A stretch of DNA of 64,000 bases from Chrysophaeum taylorii (Eukaryota; Sar; Pelagophyceae; Pelagomonadales; Pelagomonadaceae): NCBI GenBank assembly GCA_029834535.1, contig JAQMWT010000668.1, forward strand, positions 1-64,000, in the 5' to 3' direction. The position numbers and the translations under genes are program-made. Under the pieces are notes generated by a model. That model ran no database searches and had not been told where the DNA came from. It saw nothing but the letters and a program-made list of their open reading frames with translations. Below are positions 20,102 to 30,591 of the stretch, piece by piece. Position 1 is the first letter of the stretch. Each line of letters starts with the position of its first letter.

Positions 20102-20456
20102 TCAGACCTCTCCCGAGCATGGGAGCCAGGCCGGACCGACAGGTGCCAGTCCGGAATCACGGGCCTGTAGACGAGGAGCGCCGAAAGGTCGGTCGGCGGA
20201 GAGTGACCATCAAGCTTGTCGCCATGCGACGAGGAGACCGCGATGTGACTGACAACCAACTCGTCGATAACCTTCCGTCTGCGCCCCCCGGCCATACCCC
20301 GTCCCACTGCGAACGTTTCGGCTGCCAACCGGCCCGCCCGGGAGGCGAATAGGTGCCAACCTACGCCGGGAGGGCGGATGCCCTCGCAAGGCTCTGGATT
20401 CATGAGGCACCGTCCTCCATCGCAAAACCGCAGTCGGCGATCAGGGTAAGCGAGGG
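20068..20456 (-). mobile_element. SINE-like repeat copy 2 (near full length)
   Basis: This 389-bp insertion in the B-1 leader has its tandem tail (here ACTA repeats) at the left, so it reads on the minus strand. It is flanked by TGTGTTAA (20060-20067 and 20457-20464). The empty site is seen in B-2 around 47093-47105. It includes the head found in the 59037-59407 copy. Confidence 0.85.
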
Positions 20457-20944
20457 TGTGTTAAAGCGTGCACGTAACCTATGGCTTTTGGACTGTTACC
20501 GCGCCAGTCCAGCCTCGCCACGCAAACACGCTTGTTTATACAACGCCATTACCATTGGGCTGTATATAGCATATTTTGCACACGTGATCGTGTAACCTTG
20601 TGTGCACCTGTTCATAGTATCGTGTTGTCATGTTAATGTTGATGTGTGTGTAAGTGGCTAACCTGGACTCTTGCACGCATGTTATGGAATAATTTGGGTA
20701 CGTCCACTCGTACATTCCATGACAATGCACTTACCAAGCTCCTTGAGAGCACTAACATAACCAGTTGCCATGAGTGACTGCGCTTCGCGGAACTACTCTG
20801 GACTCACATCTTGCACAGTTGTCAAATAGACGTCTTTCCATCGATAACGCATGAGTGTATATAGACACCGATTGACAGGCCCCCTTAGAATGTCTAGACA
20901 GTGTCAACTGCGTGACTGAACCCACAGGTTCCCCGTCTACTGCT

Positions 20945-22026
20945 ATGGCAGAACACGCAGCAAGAGCCGCACCCAAGGCGATCACAGGTGCGGACATACT
21001 AAAGCTCGAAGCTCCTGTAGTTGAGTTTCTCAACGAAGGAAATCGATTTCAGCTTCAAACTCGCAAGGTGTCCTTGCAAATTAAGCATATTAAGCAACTC
21101 TTACGGTCCAGCCATGCCGATGCCTTCTTCGAGTATGACTCGTACGAAGCATACACTCGGCCATGCAAGGACTACGAGATCTCTCGGAATCAAATTCTCG
21201 ACCGCGCTTTCCTGGAATGGAAGACCGATAGGGCTGCTGAATTCCATTTGGCTGTTGATGATTTCCCGCCCGAGTATCCGGAATGGCACTTCACCAATGA
21301 AGCTTTCCCCCACTTAACAGACGCAGACGTAGCTCAGCTCGCTACTGTCTGTTACGACAATGAAGTCAAGGCATTACGCCCTGAAATCAATGTTCGTTTC
21401 TTAGAAGAGGAACGAATCTTAAATCGCGCGCACCCGAAAGCATTAGCTTTTGACACCCGCGTTCGTGCCCCTGTTACCATGTTCTCGCTAACTGCTGCTG
21501 ATTGGCACACTTATCAGAACACGTATGCTACATTCATGCATACTTACTTCAATCTTGAAAGTGTTGGAAAACCAGCACTTGCGGCCTGGCCCGCCATCAA
21601 TGAAGTGTATAACGAAAGTTATTTACCCAACAAGGCTCGAGCCATTATGCTCACTGCCTTTAGTCACCACGAGTCTGTTACGACTACTGATGTGCCCTAC
21701 CTGAAACAGCAGTTTAACTCTGTTGTTTATAATCCTAACTGGCATATCCATGTCTTTATTGAAGCTGTCCTAGCATCTAGGCAAATTTCTTACCAACTTA
21801 ACCAGGAAGAGACTGACCTTCAATTCGACCTTGGTACTCTTTGTAGAAAATTTTATGAAGAGATACATCGGCATTATACCGATAATACCAGCAACAATCG
21901 TTACGATCGTAGTTGGGTAGACTGGTGTTATATGTATGAAACTCGATCTTCATCTCGGCCTATGCCAGACGCTGAACAATTGTGTCATCCTACCAACCCT
22001 AGCTATATCTTAGAATACGCATTAGA
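20945..22026 (+). pseudogene. B-1 gag, N-terminal part
   Basis: The frame begins MAEHAARAAPKAITGADILK at an ATG after a ~0.5-kb leader (SINE excluded). It is a helical Gag-like protein with KVSLQIKHIKQLLRSSHADA and FEYDSYEAYTR, a segment also conserved in the family A gag (FCFDSYEAYTR), which supports common descent. It contains a conserved TAADWHTYQNTYATF block and a YLKQQFNSVVYNPNW block. There is no zinc knuckle. The frame runs into A-2 at 22032; the rest of Gag continues after 34227. It is not functional in this copy. Confidence 0.82.
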
Positions 22027-22031
22027 CTTAT
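22027..22031. other. A-2 target-site duplication, left
   Basis: CTTAT here and CGTAT at 34222-34226 flank A-2 (one mismatch). Comparison with the uninterrupted gag of B-2 near 48863-48880 confirms the target. Confidence 0.6.
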
Positions 22032-22432
22032 TGGAGAGATTTGACCCTCTCCGGGTACATGGTAGAGACTGCGTGCAGTCTTAGGCGTGTACAGACCATT
22101 CCGCTTGCCACATGCTACTACACAAGGTAGGGATTTAAGCCCTAACTCCTTAAGGACATTAGGTCCCATAGAAGCGTTTACACTGACAACGAGGAACGAA
22201 GCCTCTGTTAATTAAACAGAAAACCCCGTACCTGACGGTACGCACCTGGAGGCCTACTCCATGTTGGAAAAGAGCTTCAGACTGGGTTCTTCATAGTCAT
22301 GAAAATATAATTGCGGAAGGGTAAGGAAGGAAGGAGGAACGAGGGAAAGCCGTATTACGGAGAGAAAACCCTCGTGTAGAGATAGGTGTGAAATGTTCCA
22401 GTGTCGCACACATAATAGTGTAGCTCTCTGGA
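22032..22432 (-). repeat. A-2 3' LTR (401 bp)
   Basis: On the minus strand it starts TCCAGAG and ends CTCTCCA, and is nearly identical to the 5' LTR at 33821-34221. It is preceded on that strand by the polypurine tract GAGGGGG (22433-22439). Confidence 0.95.
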
Positions 22433-22549
22433 CCCCCTCAACGTGTGAAAACGGTTTATGCATTTCAGACGTTCTTGAAGCGGAACTTGAGCAATATACA
22501 TGAGAACAGTGAACAGTGGAACAAACAACAACAGAACAGGACAAATTAA

Positions 22550-24601
22550 TTATGATGTCGAGCGTGTTGTGATGTTGCGCAAAGAAGCCGTATCGGTATC
22601 CACAACATCAGATTTGTGGTCCAATTCACCCTCGCTATTATCGTCCAGTTCCTTTAACTCTGGAGAAGACGAATTATGATCATCGGAGGATAGGTCGTTA
22701 GCAGTGTTGGTATTGTGCGTAGTCATTGCATCACTCAAGGTGACCAAGGGTGACATAACAGACGAAAGGAAAGACATAGCAGCATCTGGTGTAAGAGCGT
22801 GTAGATCCAATGCAGGAATAACACGATCATGTGCATCAGACATAGCTGTGTGGAGGTTATGAGCTGCTGCGTCGATTAGAACTCGCTGTGCCTCATTATA
22901 CGTATCTGGAGGGAGCTGTCCAATAGACGAGATAAGCGACCGAGAAATGATATGGACAAATACAGCAGAGGTCGGGATTATGGTGTTCTGATGCATTTGA
23001 AGACTTGACAAAATGTTATCTAACAAGGAAACATGTTTGATGTTCTCGGTCACTTGGGTATTAAGAGTTTCGTAGGTGTCTTGCATCTGTGTGAGAGAAG
23101 TTAGAGCAAGCGATAGTTGATGTTCTCGTGCCATCAATTGCTGTTCGGTGTTAGTGAGACGTAGAGATAAAGACCGAATCTCTTCTTTTAATTGGTGTAA
23201 GGATTCAGCCATATTGTCGTTAGCTTTATCTGGCGTGGGCTCGGCGGGTGGATTGTCGATCGGCGCTGGTGACACATCTTCAGAAGGGGTATTATTAGAG
23301 AAGGTATCAATGATATGGGATGGGTAGCCAACTTGGATTAACACGTTTTTAAATGCTAATTGTTGATTAGGTGGAAGTTGGCAAAAGTAGTGTAGCATTG
23401 GCGGTACCGTCTCGGAAGAAGTTGCGTCAAGTTGATGAGAAACATCGTTAACAAAGCGTTCGATGAGCACGTTAAGTAACTCCTCAGGATTGGTAACTAC
23501 GCAGGTTTTATCTTCCACAGATTGTAACAAAGACCAAGCTGCTACAAGAATCTCAAGATTTACACTCGAAATGAAGGGCAGCTGCAGTAAGAGCATGGTG
23601 TTAGCGTCAGGGTTGACGAGAATTTTAGAAGCATCAACGTTATGGGATGTTGCAGTCTGCATGATTGCCTCTTTGAGCAGCTTGTTAATAGCAATGGACT
23701 TTCCAAGACGGAGGATTATGGCTCTTATGTGGGCAGCTGGATCATTATAACAAGAGAGTTGGAAGGGATGCTGATTGTTGCGAATTAACGCTATCCCATG
23801 ATTCGACAAGTTACACATCACACAAATCAACAAAAAGAAAGGGCGCGGTACATCGAAGCAGTGCGATGCATGTTGCTCAGACGCGAGATGATCCTCAATA
23901 ATTTGGCGAATCCTGTCAGTTTTAAGCTCATCTTCAGTACAGATGATGAGCACGAGGGGTGTGCCCGGCATCTCAGTTTTATTATAACACTTTGTACACG
24001 CCACATGTACTTTGACAACCCCTTTAATGGGTGGAAAGCGGTGAAAGCGAATACCTTCATTAGGAGATATAGCGGGGGCATTCCGAATGCGCTTTGCTTT
24101 GACGCACAGCAATGAACTAAGATATTGGACGTTGTCCACAAAGTCTGTCTGTTGTGCTTCGGTAAGCAGCTGCTGCAAAGACTTAAGCCAACACTGAGGA
24201 TCCTTATGCTGTGGGATGGGAAAGTTCGGCGGGGATGCACCAAGGGCGGATATATTCCCTGACATCATCGCAAGTGCGTCAAATTTGCAATGTTTAAACA
24301 GGAAATACTCAGATTTTGATGTTTGCGATTTAGACGGTTGTTGGACAGTTGCCTTGGGTGCCTTAGGCGTAACGGGCGTAGATTGATGTCCTTGAGCCAC
24401 CGACAAATAGGTTTGATGCTTCCGATTAGGGGAACTAGTCGGTGCAACGCTTGGAGTTAGAGCATTAAAAGGTGGGGATAGTGACGGTGCACCACCACGA
24501 CCACGGTTCAGGGTAGAATGGCGCCGGCTCGCAGCATCTTTGTTTTTAGTGGGATTCATCGTAAAAGAAATATCCACATCACATCTTTCATTGCATTTCA
24601 C
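22550..24601 (-). CDS. A-2 3' ORF: unrecognised CxxC/coiled-coil protein (683 aa)
   Basis: It lies downstream of RNase H and upstream of the polypurine tract. I do not recognise the family. It has a basic Ser/Pro-rich N terminus (RGRGG at 33-37), the motif CTKC at 202-205, CVMC at 260-263 with a further Cys at 284 and HIRAIILRLGKS at 291-302, and a conserved block SVNLEILVAAWSLLQSVEDK. There is a coiled coil over about residues 465-545 and an acidic Ser/Asp-rich tail. It matches A-1 (3296-5362) throughout and, in arrangement, the two-part region of B-1 (41904-43741) and B-2 (55482-57260). The Cys/His spacing suggests metal binding, but this is inference. No membrane segment is seen, so an envelope is unlikely. 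Confidence 0.75.
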   Translation of the reverse strand: MKCNERCDVDISFTMNPTKNKDAASRRHSTLNRGRGGAPSLSPPFNALTPSVAPTSSPNRKHQTYLSVAQGHQSTPVTPKAPKATVQQPSKSQTSKSEYFLFKHCKFDALAMMSGNISALGASPPNFPIPQHKDPQCWLKSLQQLLTEAQQTDFVDNVQYLSSLLCVKAKRIRNAPAISPNEGIRFHRFPPIKGVVKVHVACTKCYNKTEMPGTPLVLIICTEDELKTDRIRQIIEDHLASEQHASHCFDVPRPFFLLICVMCNLSNHGIALIRNNQHPFQLSCYNDPAAHIRAIILRLGKSIAINKLLKEAIMQTATSHNVDASKILVNPDANTMLLLQLPFISSVNLEILVAAWSLLQSVEDKTCVVTNPEELLNVLIERFVNDVSHQLDATSSETVPPMLHYFCQLPPNQQLAFKNVLIQVGYPSHIIDTFSNNTPSEDVSPAPIDNPPAEPTPDKANDNMAESLHQLKEEIRSLSLRLTNTEQQLMAREHQLSLALTSLTQMQDTYETLNTQVTENIKHVSLLDNILSSLQMHQNTIIPTSAVFVHIISRSLISSIGQLPPDTYNEAQRVLIDAAAHNLHTAMSDAHDRVIPALDLHALTPDAAMSFLSSVMSPLVTLSDAMTTHNTNTANDLSSDDHNSSSPELKELDDNSEGELDHKSDVVDTDTASLRNITTRSTS

Positions 24602-24675
24602 ATTTTAGCGAGCCAGTATTCCTTTACATAGCAGGGTTAGTTTAAAGTCATTTCGGACATAATGAAGGGTAAGGA

Positions 24676-27340
24676 TTAACCATCTTGTTGAGCTATGGGT
24701 TGTTGTAAGCCGAGTAACGTGCGAAATCTGCTGAAGAGCGGAGCTCCAAAGGGTTTAGTAAATCCATCGGCGATATTATGGGTACCGGAAACATGATGTA
24801 GACGTATACGTTTTAACTGTACGTAGTCGCGAATACGGAACCAGCGTGTGCTGATAGCTTTGGCCTTAGTCGCACTGTCGGGATTGTTGGAAAGATGAAT
24901 AGCAGAGGCAGAGTCTCCAAGTATAGGACTGTTACGTATGAACGACATGTCCGATGGGAGGGGATTGTCGTGAGCATCATAATCTAGTAGCAAGTCTTTC
25001 CCTGAAGGTTGGCGGAGATAGAAGTGAGGATTTATAGCGAATGCCATTTCCGTTAACAATTTGCGTAACCAGACCACATCATCGGCACACATATTAAGGG
25101 CGATAAGTTCACTCTCATGCGTAGAAGTAGCTGTAATAGGCTGCAACTTAGACTTCCAAGTGATGAGAGAACCAAACAAAAGATAGCATAACCGGTTGTA
25201 GACTTGCGGTCTTGTTCATAAGAGGGTGCATTGTCAGCATCAACGAACGCGACCAATGGATCAAAATTACCTGAATTAACTTGTTCTTTAGTGTAATCCA
25301 ACATGGTGGCCATGTCAGTACGATTACCGATAAGAAGTCGAAGATGGTCCATTAGAGCGGAAGAACCAGAGTAGTACCAGAGGCGAAGATTGCGATTTTC
25401 GGGCTTGCGCAAGTGGCGGAGCGTTCCTGATAGTACTTGAACATGTAGAAAGGCTGGATTATGCATTCCTCGAGAGCAACGACTAAGACTTTGTGATAGA
25501 TCGGGGCGACAGGCCAATTGGACAAACGTGAGCTTGCCGAGTAGAGTGGAGAAGGTGTGAAGGATGAACTTGTCCATATCAGAAGATGGCTCTCCAGTTT
25601 TATACGTGGTTGATGGTGACATCGGTGTGGAGGTGGGACGTAACTGCATTAAAATGGGGTACTCTTCGAACAATGCATCAAGTTTAGCCTGACAGTCCAG
25701 TGATATAGAACCATCAGTTGTACGCGTTATGCGCATGCCTAAGAGAGTATGGACTTCCTCGAAGGTGTCGACTGAGTATTCCTTTTTCAGGGCTTGCTGG
25801 AACTCACGACGTAGAGTTTCCGAAGTGCAAGTAATGACGACGTCGTCTACTGAGAGCGTGCAAATTAGAAATGTAGCGTCAGCTTGGACTTTAGCGTAAA
25901 TGCATGTGTCTGTTCGAAATCGTGTATAGCCTAATGAATCAAAGAAGCCGTTTATGGTTTGATTCCAAAGGGCAGGGCTCTGACGTAATCCATAGAGAGA
26001 TTTAAGTAGCTTTGGGAGACGACGGCCTTGGTATTTAGTATCTTCGGGATCGAGAAGGTAAATGCCTTGTGGCAGTTTGACATAGACATGAGAATCGATG
26101 GGAGCTTGAACAAAAGCGTTAGGGACGTCGACATGGTAGACGGGAAGTCGCAGATGAGCTGCTAGCGCCAGAACACAACGGATGCCAGTAAGCTGTGCCA
26201 TAGGGCTGAATGTGTTGAAAAATCGGTGCCCAGAGAGGCTAAGAATCCTCGTAGGACCAGGCGTGCTTTATGTTTAATGTACTGACCAGCAGCGTTGGTT
26301 TTTATACGTAGGACGAGGCGGGTGTCAATAGGCTTTGAGTTGACCATTGGCAGCGCTAGTTTAAAGCAGCCAAACTTAACAATATCAAAAATCTCCTTGG
26401 AGATGGCAGCAACATAAGCTTTGCGATCAGCGTCTGAGAGACCTTTGAGGCAGTTCAACTCATATTCATCAATTTTGATATCTTTGGCTTGAATCTTGTA
26501 TTCGTCCGAACCAACCGTGCTGGGGTCATGAGTCGTCGTCAGATGAGTAATTGCGTAAGAAGCGACATTATCGTGCAGATGAGCGTGATCGGGATCTTCG
26601 ACGAGTTGAACAACTAGTAGAGGAGCATCACCAAGGTGGGCCTCAATGTAATGCGATTGCACGGTGATATAGTCTTCGATGGCGGAGAGATGAGGCTCGG
26701 AGGCACCATAAGAAGCGTCATTATGATCCAAAATGGAGTGGGGCGTGAACAAAGCATAAACATATTGAGCGGGAGGAACTTGAAAGGCGTGAGCATGTTC
26801 AGAAATTAAATGAACGAGAGCTTGAGGGAGGTGAAAGTCTGCAAGGTTGACGTCGTCGCAGAAGTGAACATGAGGAGCATCAGGCGATGGGTGGCTATGG
26901 CTCCTATGACACATAACTGAAGAGGACTGTGAGATCGCTTGGTGCACATGGTGATGAAGGGATGGTGTAAATTCCCCCTCTGGAGGTATAGCCGTCCAGT
27001 GGATGCCATGAGCAAGATGAAGGGAGTGGAGGGTGGGGTCGCAGAAGGTTATGTACTGCTTGGAGAGGTCATACTTGAAGTCGGCAAGCGTACCACCGGC
27101 TTGTTTATAAGCGGCAACAGTAGGCGAGGCAATACGAGTAAGAACATCCTTGAGATTGGTTTTGCGACGAGGCTGAGGGTGATGAGGACCACGGGTGAGA
27201 CGGGACATCCTGGGAATAGAGAGACCGATAAGATGGTAAAAGTGGCAAAGTGTTGGAAGACACTTCAGATGTAGGTGTGGTGGCGGAAGTAGCGGGTGCA
27301 GAAGCAGCTGGAGCACATGCGGGAGCGGGAGAGGGAGCAT
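24676..27340 (-). pseudogene. A-2 linker, reverse transcriptase and RNase H
   Basis: Minus-strand order: Pro/Leu-rich linker, VGSDEYKIQAKDIKIDEYEL entry module, KHKARLVLRGFLASLGTDF, YHVDVPNAFVQ (first catalytic Asp), KSLYGLRQSPALWN, LSVDDVVITC (catalytic pair), LLGMRITRTTDGSISLD, then RNase H with DRKSTTGYAIF, HESELIAL, GDSASAIHLSN and NIADGFTKPF. All key copia landmarks are present in order. It is closely related to A-1 (1179-3237). Confidence 0.92.
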
Positions 27341-27400
27341 GGAGATGAGAAGAAGAAGTCCCCCTCTCAGTGTCGGTAGGCATAGCATTCCCCCTCTGCG
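26972..27400 (-). other. Internal polypurine-tract-like runs in A-2 (linker)
   Basis: Purine runs (minus strand) with a GAGGGGG core lie at 26972-26983, 27359-27370 and 27388-27400, matching the positions in A-1. A fourth is in the gag-protease linker at 31577-31590. Confidence 0.5.
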
Positions 27401-27479
27401 CCGCATCATTGGGGGTGCTGTGAACAGAGAAGGGAATGTCGGGTGAAGGTGCGGGAGGTGGATGCTGTTCATAATCAGG

Positions 27480-28867
27480 AGGAGATTTAGAAATAAGATG
27501 AGGAAAAGTCAGTTTAGAGGAAACACGGACTTGACCGTTTTCAGGATTAAGGACAACATCGGCTAAATGATTAACATGGGGTGTTATTAAAGGGTTTATA
27601 ACGTTAGCACCACATAAGTAGATGTAGGGACGACATCGGGGTTCATATTTATGAAATTCGTTAGGTTCCAAATGCAGATAACAAACAGAACCAAAAGGTT
27701 TGAGGTAGTCCTGTTGGGGAACATTACATTGGTCTAACAAAACTTGTTGGGGGCTTAGGACTTTATTGTAAATACGTTCGAGGGAAACGTTAGGGAGGAG
27801 ATTATACGATTGGATGGCATGTATAACAGCCCACGGGTAGTGTGGTGCCGGATCTGTTAGGGGGTGACCTTTATAGGATACATTAAGCATATGCCGGAGT
27901 CGTGTAGACGCGGCAGTGGCTATGTGACCAACAGCGGCTTCTACTTCATGATTAAAGACATGTAAGTAAGGGGGGAACGCGGACATGTTAATACCATGTT
28001 CCACACGAAAGGGGGTTGTAACATGCTGAGATAAATAGGGTTTAAAGGAATCACAATAGATTTGTTTGAGTTGTACATGAACATAAGTAGAGCAAAAATT
28101 GCGGACAAACTCAAGGGCGTTACAAAATTCGCTGGAGTTAGTGCTACGACAAAAGTACACTAACAAAAATTTAGAAATGAGACACTTAAAAACAATGATA
28201 TGTCGAAAGGATCCCCATTCCGAGAGAACGGATACGTAACCACCGTCACATGCCCAGGCTTCACCAGGTTGAAAATTTTTTCGAATGATGGTTGCTTGGT
28301 AAGGTGATGTGGATGAGGAAAGCGTTTTTTATGAATCGTACAATCCACACAGAACTTACGGTAGGGTACGTCAGATGGGTGGTGTCCAGGACTGGCAATA
28401 ACCTGAACAGCTTTTATAGCTTGAGAATCACTAGAATGGTGGATGTTGTGAAAATTGGTGGCTCGTTGTTGCGCATCTCGAAATGCGAGGGTGCCTCTGG
28501 CATAAACTTTCTTATCGAAGGGCGCATGCTTCTCATGGAGCTGTCTTGGCGTTATAAGAGGAATGTGTTTTTCTTTAGTAGGAGATGATGTATCTGCGGA
28601 TGAGGTGTTAGAGAGGAAGACATGAGCTACTGAATCGAGATGAAAAGATGGAAGTTCGTGGTTAGAAGCAGGATTATCACAACATGAAAGTTTTTTATTG
28701 GAGATGTAGAACATTGTAATGGAACTCTGGTGTAATAATAAGGATGTATCTGTTGGGAATATATTTGTGAAGAAGGTTGACCTATAGTTTTTGGTTAGAG
28801 AGGCATGATCAGGGTCAAACGATGGTGATAGCGTTAATTTACGCAAGTCATAGACAAGCTGACACAA
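27480..28867 (-). pseudogene. A-2 integrase
   Basis: The N-terminal zinc-binding region is NFHNIHHSS...KFCVDCTIHKK (HHCC type, about 28340-28450). The catalytic core includes YCDSFKPYLSQHVTTPF for the second acidic residue and HVFNHEVEAAVGH for the glutamate. The C-terminal block is LERIYNKVLSPQQVLLDQ and ADVVLNPENGQVRVSSK. The B-1 and B-2 integrases align residue for residue. It is part of a nearly whole but interrupted element. Confidence 0.88.
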
Positions 28868-28878
28868 ATGTTTATAAA

Positions 28879-30573
28879 TTATATGATATGTTCCAGCTGG
28901 AATAGCATTATTATATCACAGCATAGGTCCGGGGACAAAGACAGAAGAAAATTGATTTGGTGCGCTGTGAAGTTATTGGCGCGTGCCAATTCGCGAGTTG
29001 AGTAGTGTCGGATGCGATCGAGTCGTGGATCGTACACGAGCATATTAGCAAATCCACGAATGGTAGGAGTAGGAGTGTATATGGAATGAACTTTGGCACC
29101 CATCTTCCTATCGCTTGATGTAATAAAGCCCAGATATCTGCTTTGGGACAAATGCATGTCACTTAAAGCAAACATTTTATCGATAAATTCGAGACGATTT
29201 TCCTGAGGGTAGAAGACAAAAGAATCGTGAAATACAGGAGAAGTATAGGTGACCAGTGCTTGTACTAAACGACGCGTGTCTTGATTTTCATTATTGTGAT
29301 GGTATGCTTGGCAAAGCCAAAGAAAACCAGTAACAGGTTCGAGAGAAGCAGTCTTATCAATTCCGGCATCATGTGTTAGGAAGATATAGGTTTCGCCAAA
29401 AGCATTTATATGTGCCTGGTATTTAGAAGAGGAGTTAGAAACTGTTATGTCTCCGCCTGTATGTCTTCCACCAGTGATGTAAATGATGGATGAAGTAGAG
29501 GATTTATTTAAAAATAACCTGTGAGATGGTTGGTGAGATTCGATAGTTGTAATACGAAAGGACACAGGTAATGTGATAGATTTAGGGAATAAGCGTCCCA
29601 TAATATTATAGAGGAGCACGAAAGCTTTGAGTTCAATAGGGGATCTCATGCAAGCAAGTGGTTTTCTTGAATTAGTCAAGAATCCCAGGCGAAAGTTAGA
29701 AATGCCCTCCATTTCATCTTGACTGGGATGTTCGACTGTTTTATTAGAGTGCAGACGAAGGAACAGCATAGTTAAGGTTTCAAGCTCAGTCACAGTTAAG
29801 CGCACGGACCCTGTACGACTGAAAATGTTGTAGGTTTTAGGTGTGGACACGAATGGTATGTCAGGAAAGACCTGCGTCCAAGGTTCGTCGACTATTAACT
29901 TGCGACTGATGGAATTAGCGTGGTCTGCAATGTCCAGAAAGGAAGTGACTCGTTTATTAGGCCATGAAAGCAGATCAAGAGGGCCGGTGTTATATTTACG
30001 TGCAACGAGGATCCATCTTTCTCTGGCTTGATAATCTCCACATAGATAGCATGGAAATCGGTCACATATATCCACCGTATAGTGCATCGTTGAGAAGATG
30101 AGATTAGCAACTCGTATATGATCTTCATACGATGCGGAGTGTGGTGGTGTCATTTCCATGAAAAGAACAAGCGGCTTTAAAAGCTCAAGTACACTTAGAG
30201 CACTTGGAAACAAGGAATCATCCATATCACGCTCGAAGGTGGAAATGGATCTCCCATTGATTATGTTGCGATTTGTGCATGGTGATGTCAATTCCACTAT
30301 ATCGGTGTAATATCGTGCACGTTCAACGTCCGATGCTCGATGGAGATATGTCAGAAACTTAGGTAGGGATGGGAAAACTTCGATGGAATTACCAAAACGT
30401 CTTCGTAGCATGTGCGTGATATTGTCGTCGCTCTCAACAAGAACTTTAACGTTGATGTTGATTTGCAAGTCATTAGAAGCGCAAGCCAAGAATGCAGGAG
30501 TGGACATCCCAGAGCAAAGTAGAGTTACAGTAGGTGTTCGTGGGCTAGGAGATGAAGTTACTGTGTGGAGCAA
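28879..30573 (-). pseudogene. A-2 C5-cytosine methyltransferase-like domain
   Basis: This is a 564-residue open frame between protease and integrase. Methyltransferase motifs in order: TLLCSGMSTPAF as motif I (18-28), VLVESDDN as motif II (44-51), DIVELTSPCTN with the Pro-Cys of motif IV at 98-99, LFMEMTPP with the motif VI glutamate at 140, and YQARERWILVARKY as motif VIII (Q182, R184, R186). A long target-recognition-like region follows, then TPTIRGFANML and RHYSTRELARANNF as motif IX (about 520-535). Catalysis by the motif IV Cys, transfer from S-adenosylmethionine and the QxRxR motif are family knowledge. That the domain is or was active is inference, supported by retention of motif residues in three families. 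Confidence 0.8.
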
Positions 30574-30591
30574 ACGTGTTGTAACCTTGCG

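Noticed and set aside
20119-20352. Repeatedly occurring ORF starting MGARPDRQ (also near 8136, 48568, 59135)
   Set aside because: It is the antisense translation of the SINE-like repeat. Copies differ by truncation and substitutions that ignore codon structure, so it is not a conserved gene.
22550-24601. Envelope (env-like) gene as the identity of the A-2 3' ORF
   Set aside because: No signal peptide, no hydrophobic transmembrane stretch and no furin-like site are visible; the Cys/His motifs and coiled coil point elsewhere.
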